DNA of 64,000 nucleotides, taken from assembly GCA_002633005.1 (NCBI GenBank), contig NMRA01000121.1:346434-410433 (forward strand), written 5' to 3'. This stretch comes from Phoronis australis (taxonomy: Eukaryota > Phoronida > Phoronidae). Shown here piece after piece: positions 63,812 through 64,000 of this stretch. The notes below the pieces were generated by a model. It was not told where the DNA came from, did not search any database, and saw nothing but the letters and a program-made list of their open reading frames with translations. The position numbers and the translations under genes were made by a program. The first letter of the stretch is position 1, and every line of letters begins with the position of its first letter.

Positions 63812-63945
63812 TCATAAGCGGTGCAGCACTGAAGTAAGTGAGGTCTATAGCCCCCTTCAACCCCATATGGACCATGAGCGGCATAGCACTGAAAGAAGTG
63901 GTGGGAGGGGCTAAGTCCCCCAGTCCCCTATGGTGCGCCGCCCAT
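63812..63945. repeat. Dispersed GC-rich repeat, copy 3
   Basis: Contains GCGGTGCAGCACTGAAG, GGTCTATAGCCCCCTTCAAC and CTATGGTGCGCCGCCCATGT. It appears to be one and a half units, since the AGCACTGAA word occurs twice. Confidence 0.75.
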
Positions 63946-64000
63946 GTATCTCCGTAGTTATTGTGGTCATGACTACCTCTTTAGACAACCCACATTTCCT

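Noticed and set aside
1-64000. CRISPR array or bacterial defence system
   Set aside because: The window is clearly intron-containing eukaryotic DNA; the only regular array is a gapless tandem minisatellite without spacers.

Overview
This is a eukaryotic draft-assembly window: AT-rich, intron-rich, and dominated by introns, inverted-repeat elements and microsatellites. It also has two single undetermined bases, at 31875 and 53420. The gene content (polynucleotide kinase 3'-phosphatase, plasmanylethanolamine desaturase, a secreted coiled-coil fibrinogen-domain protein) fits a metazoan. The style of introns and repeats suggests a marine invertebrate, plausibly a non-vertebrate deuterostome such as a hemichordate, echinoderm or lancelet. 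The phylum is an inference and was not proven from the sequence.

Layout. (1) 1425-18983, minus strand: PNKP, reconstructed here as 13 phase-consistent exons covering FHA, linker, phosphatase and most of the kinase domain. The C-terminal exon was not found and probably lies off the left edge. Its introns hold a 33-bp minisatellite (4947-5375), a fold-back element (11644-11903), a 50-bp-arm inverted repeat (2884-3145) and a tRNA-like SINE candidate. A decayed non-LTR reverse transcriptase (about 16040-17880) lies in the large first intron. (2) 18984-19199: a short divergent promoter. (3) 19200-28709, plus strand: PEDS1 (TMEM189/Kua), complete in 5 exons and 279 aa, with all histidine motifs. 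Its introns hold a nested-TIR element, a tandemly repeated element and a hAT-like MITE. (4) 30070-33672: two near-identical copies of a 1.7-1.8 kb block joined at the base N, most simply an unmerged haplotype duplication. (5) 36202-38399, plus strand: a two-exon, 372-aa, mostly disordered protein that I do not recognise. (6) 42001-59365, minus strand: a four-exon secreted coiled-coil plus fibrinogen C-terminal domain protein (403 aa) with a TATA promoter. (7) 59500-64000: no gene recognised; dispersed repeats, low-complexity ORFs and an ATC microsatellite.

The four genes do not form a pathway. PNKP is nuclear (perhaps also mitochondrial) DNA end repair, PEDS1 makes plasmalogens in the ER, and the fibrinogen-domain protein is secreted. 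The only structural link is the head-to-head PNKP/PEDS1 arrangement, which predicts a shared promoter. No CRISPR array, phage, operon or clearly new enzyme system was seen. The most useful leads are the divergent promoter, the remodelled PNKP linker with a possible alternative N-terminus, the unknown disordered protein, and the assembly duplication.
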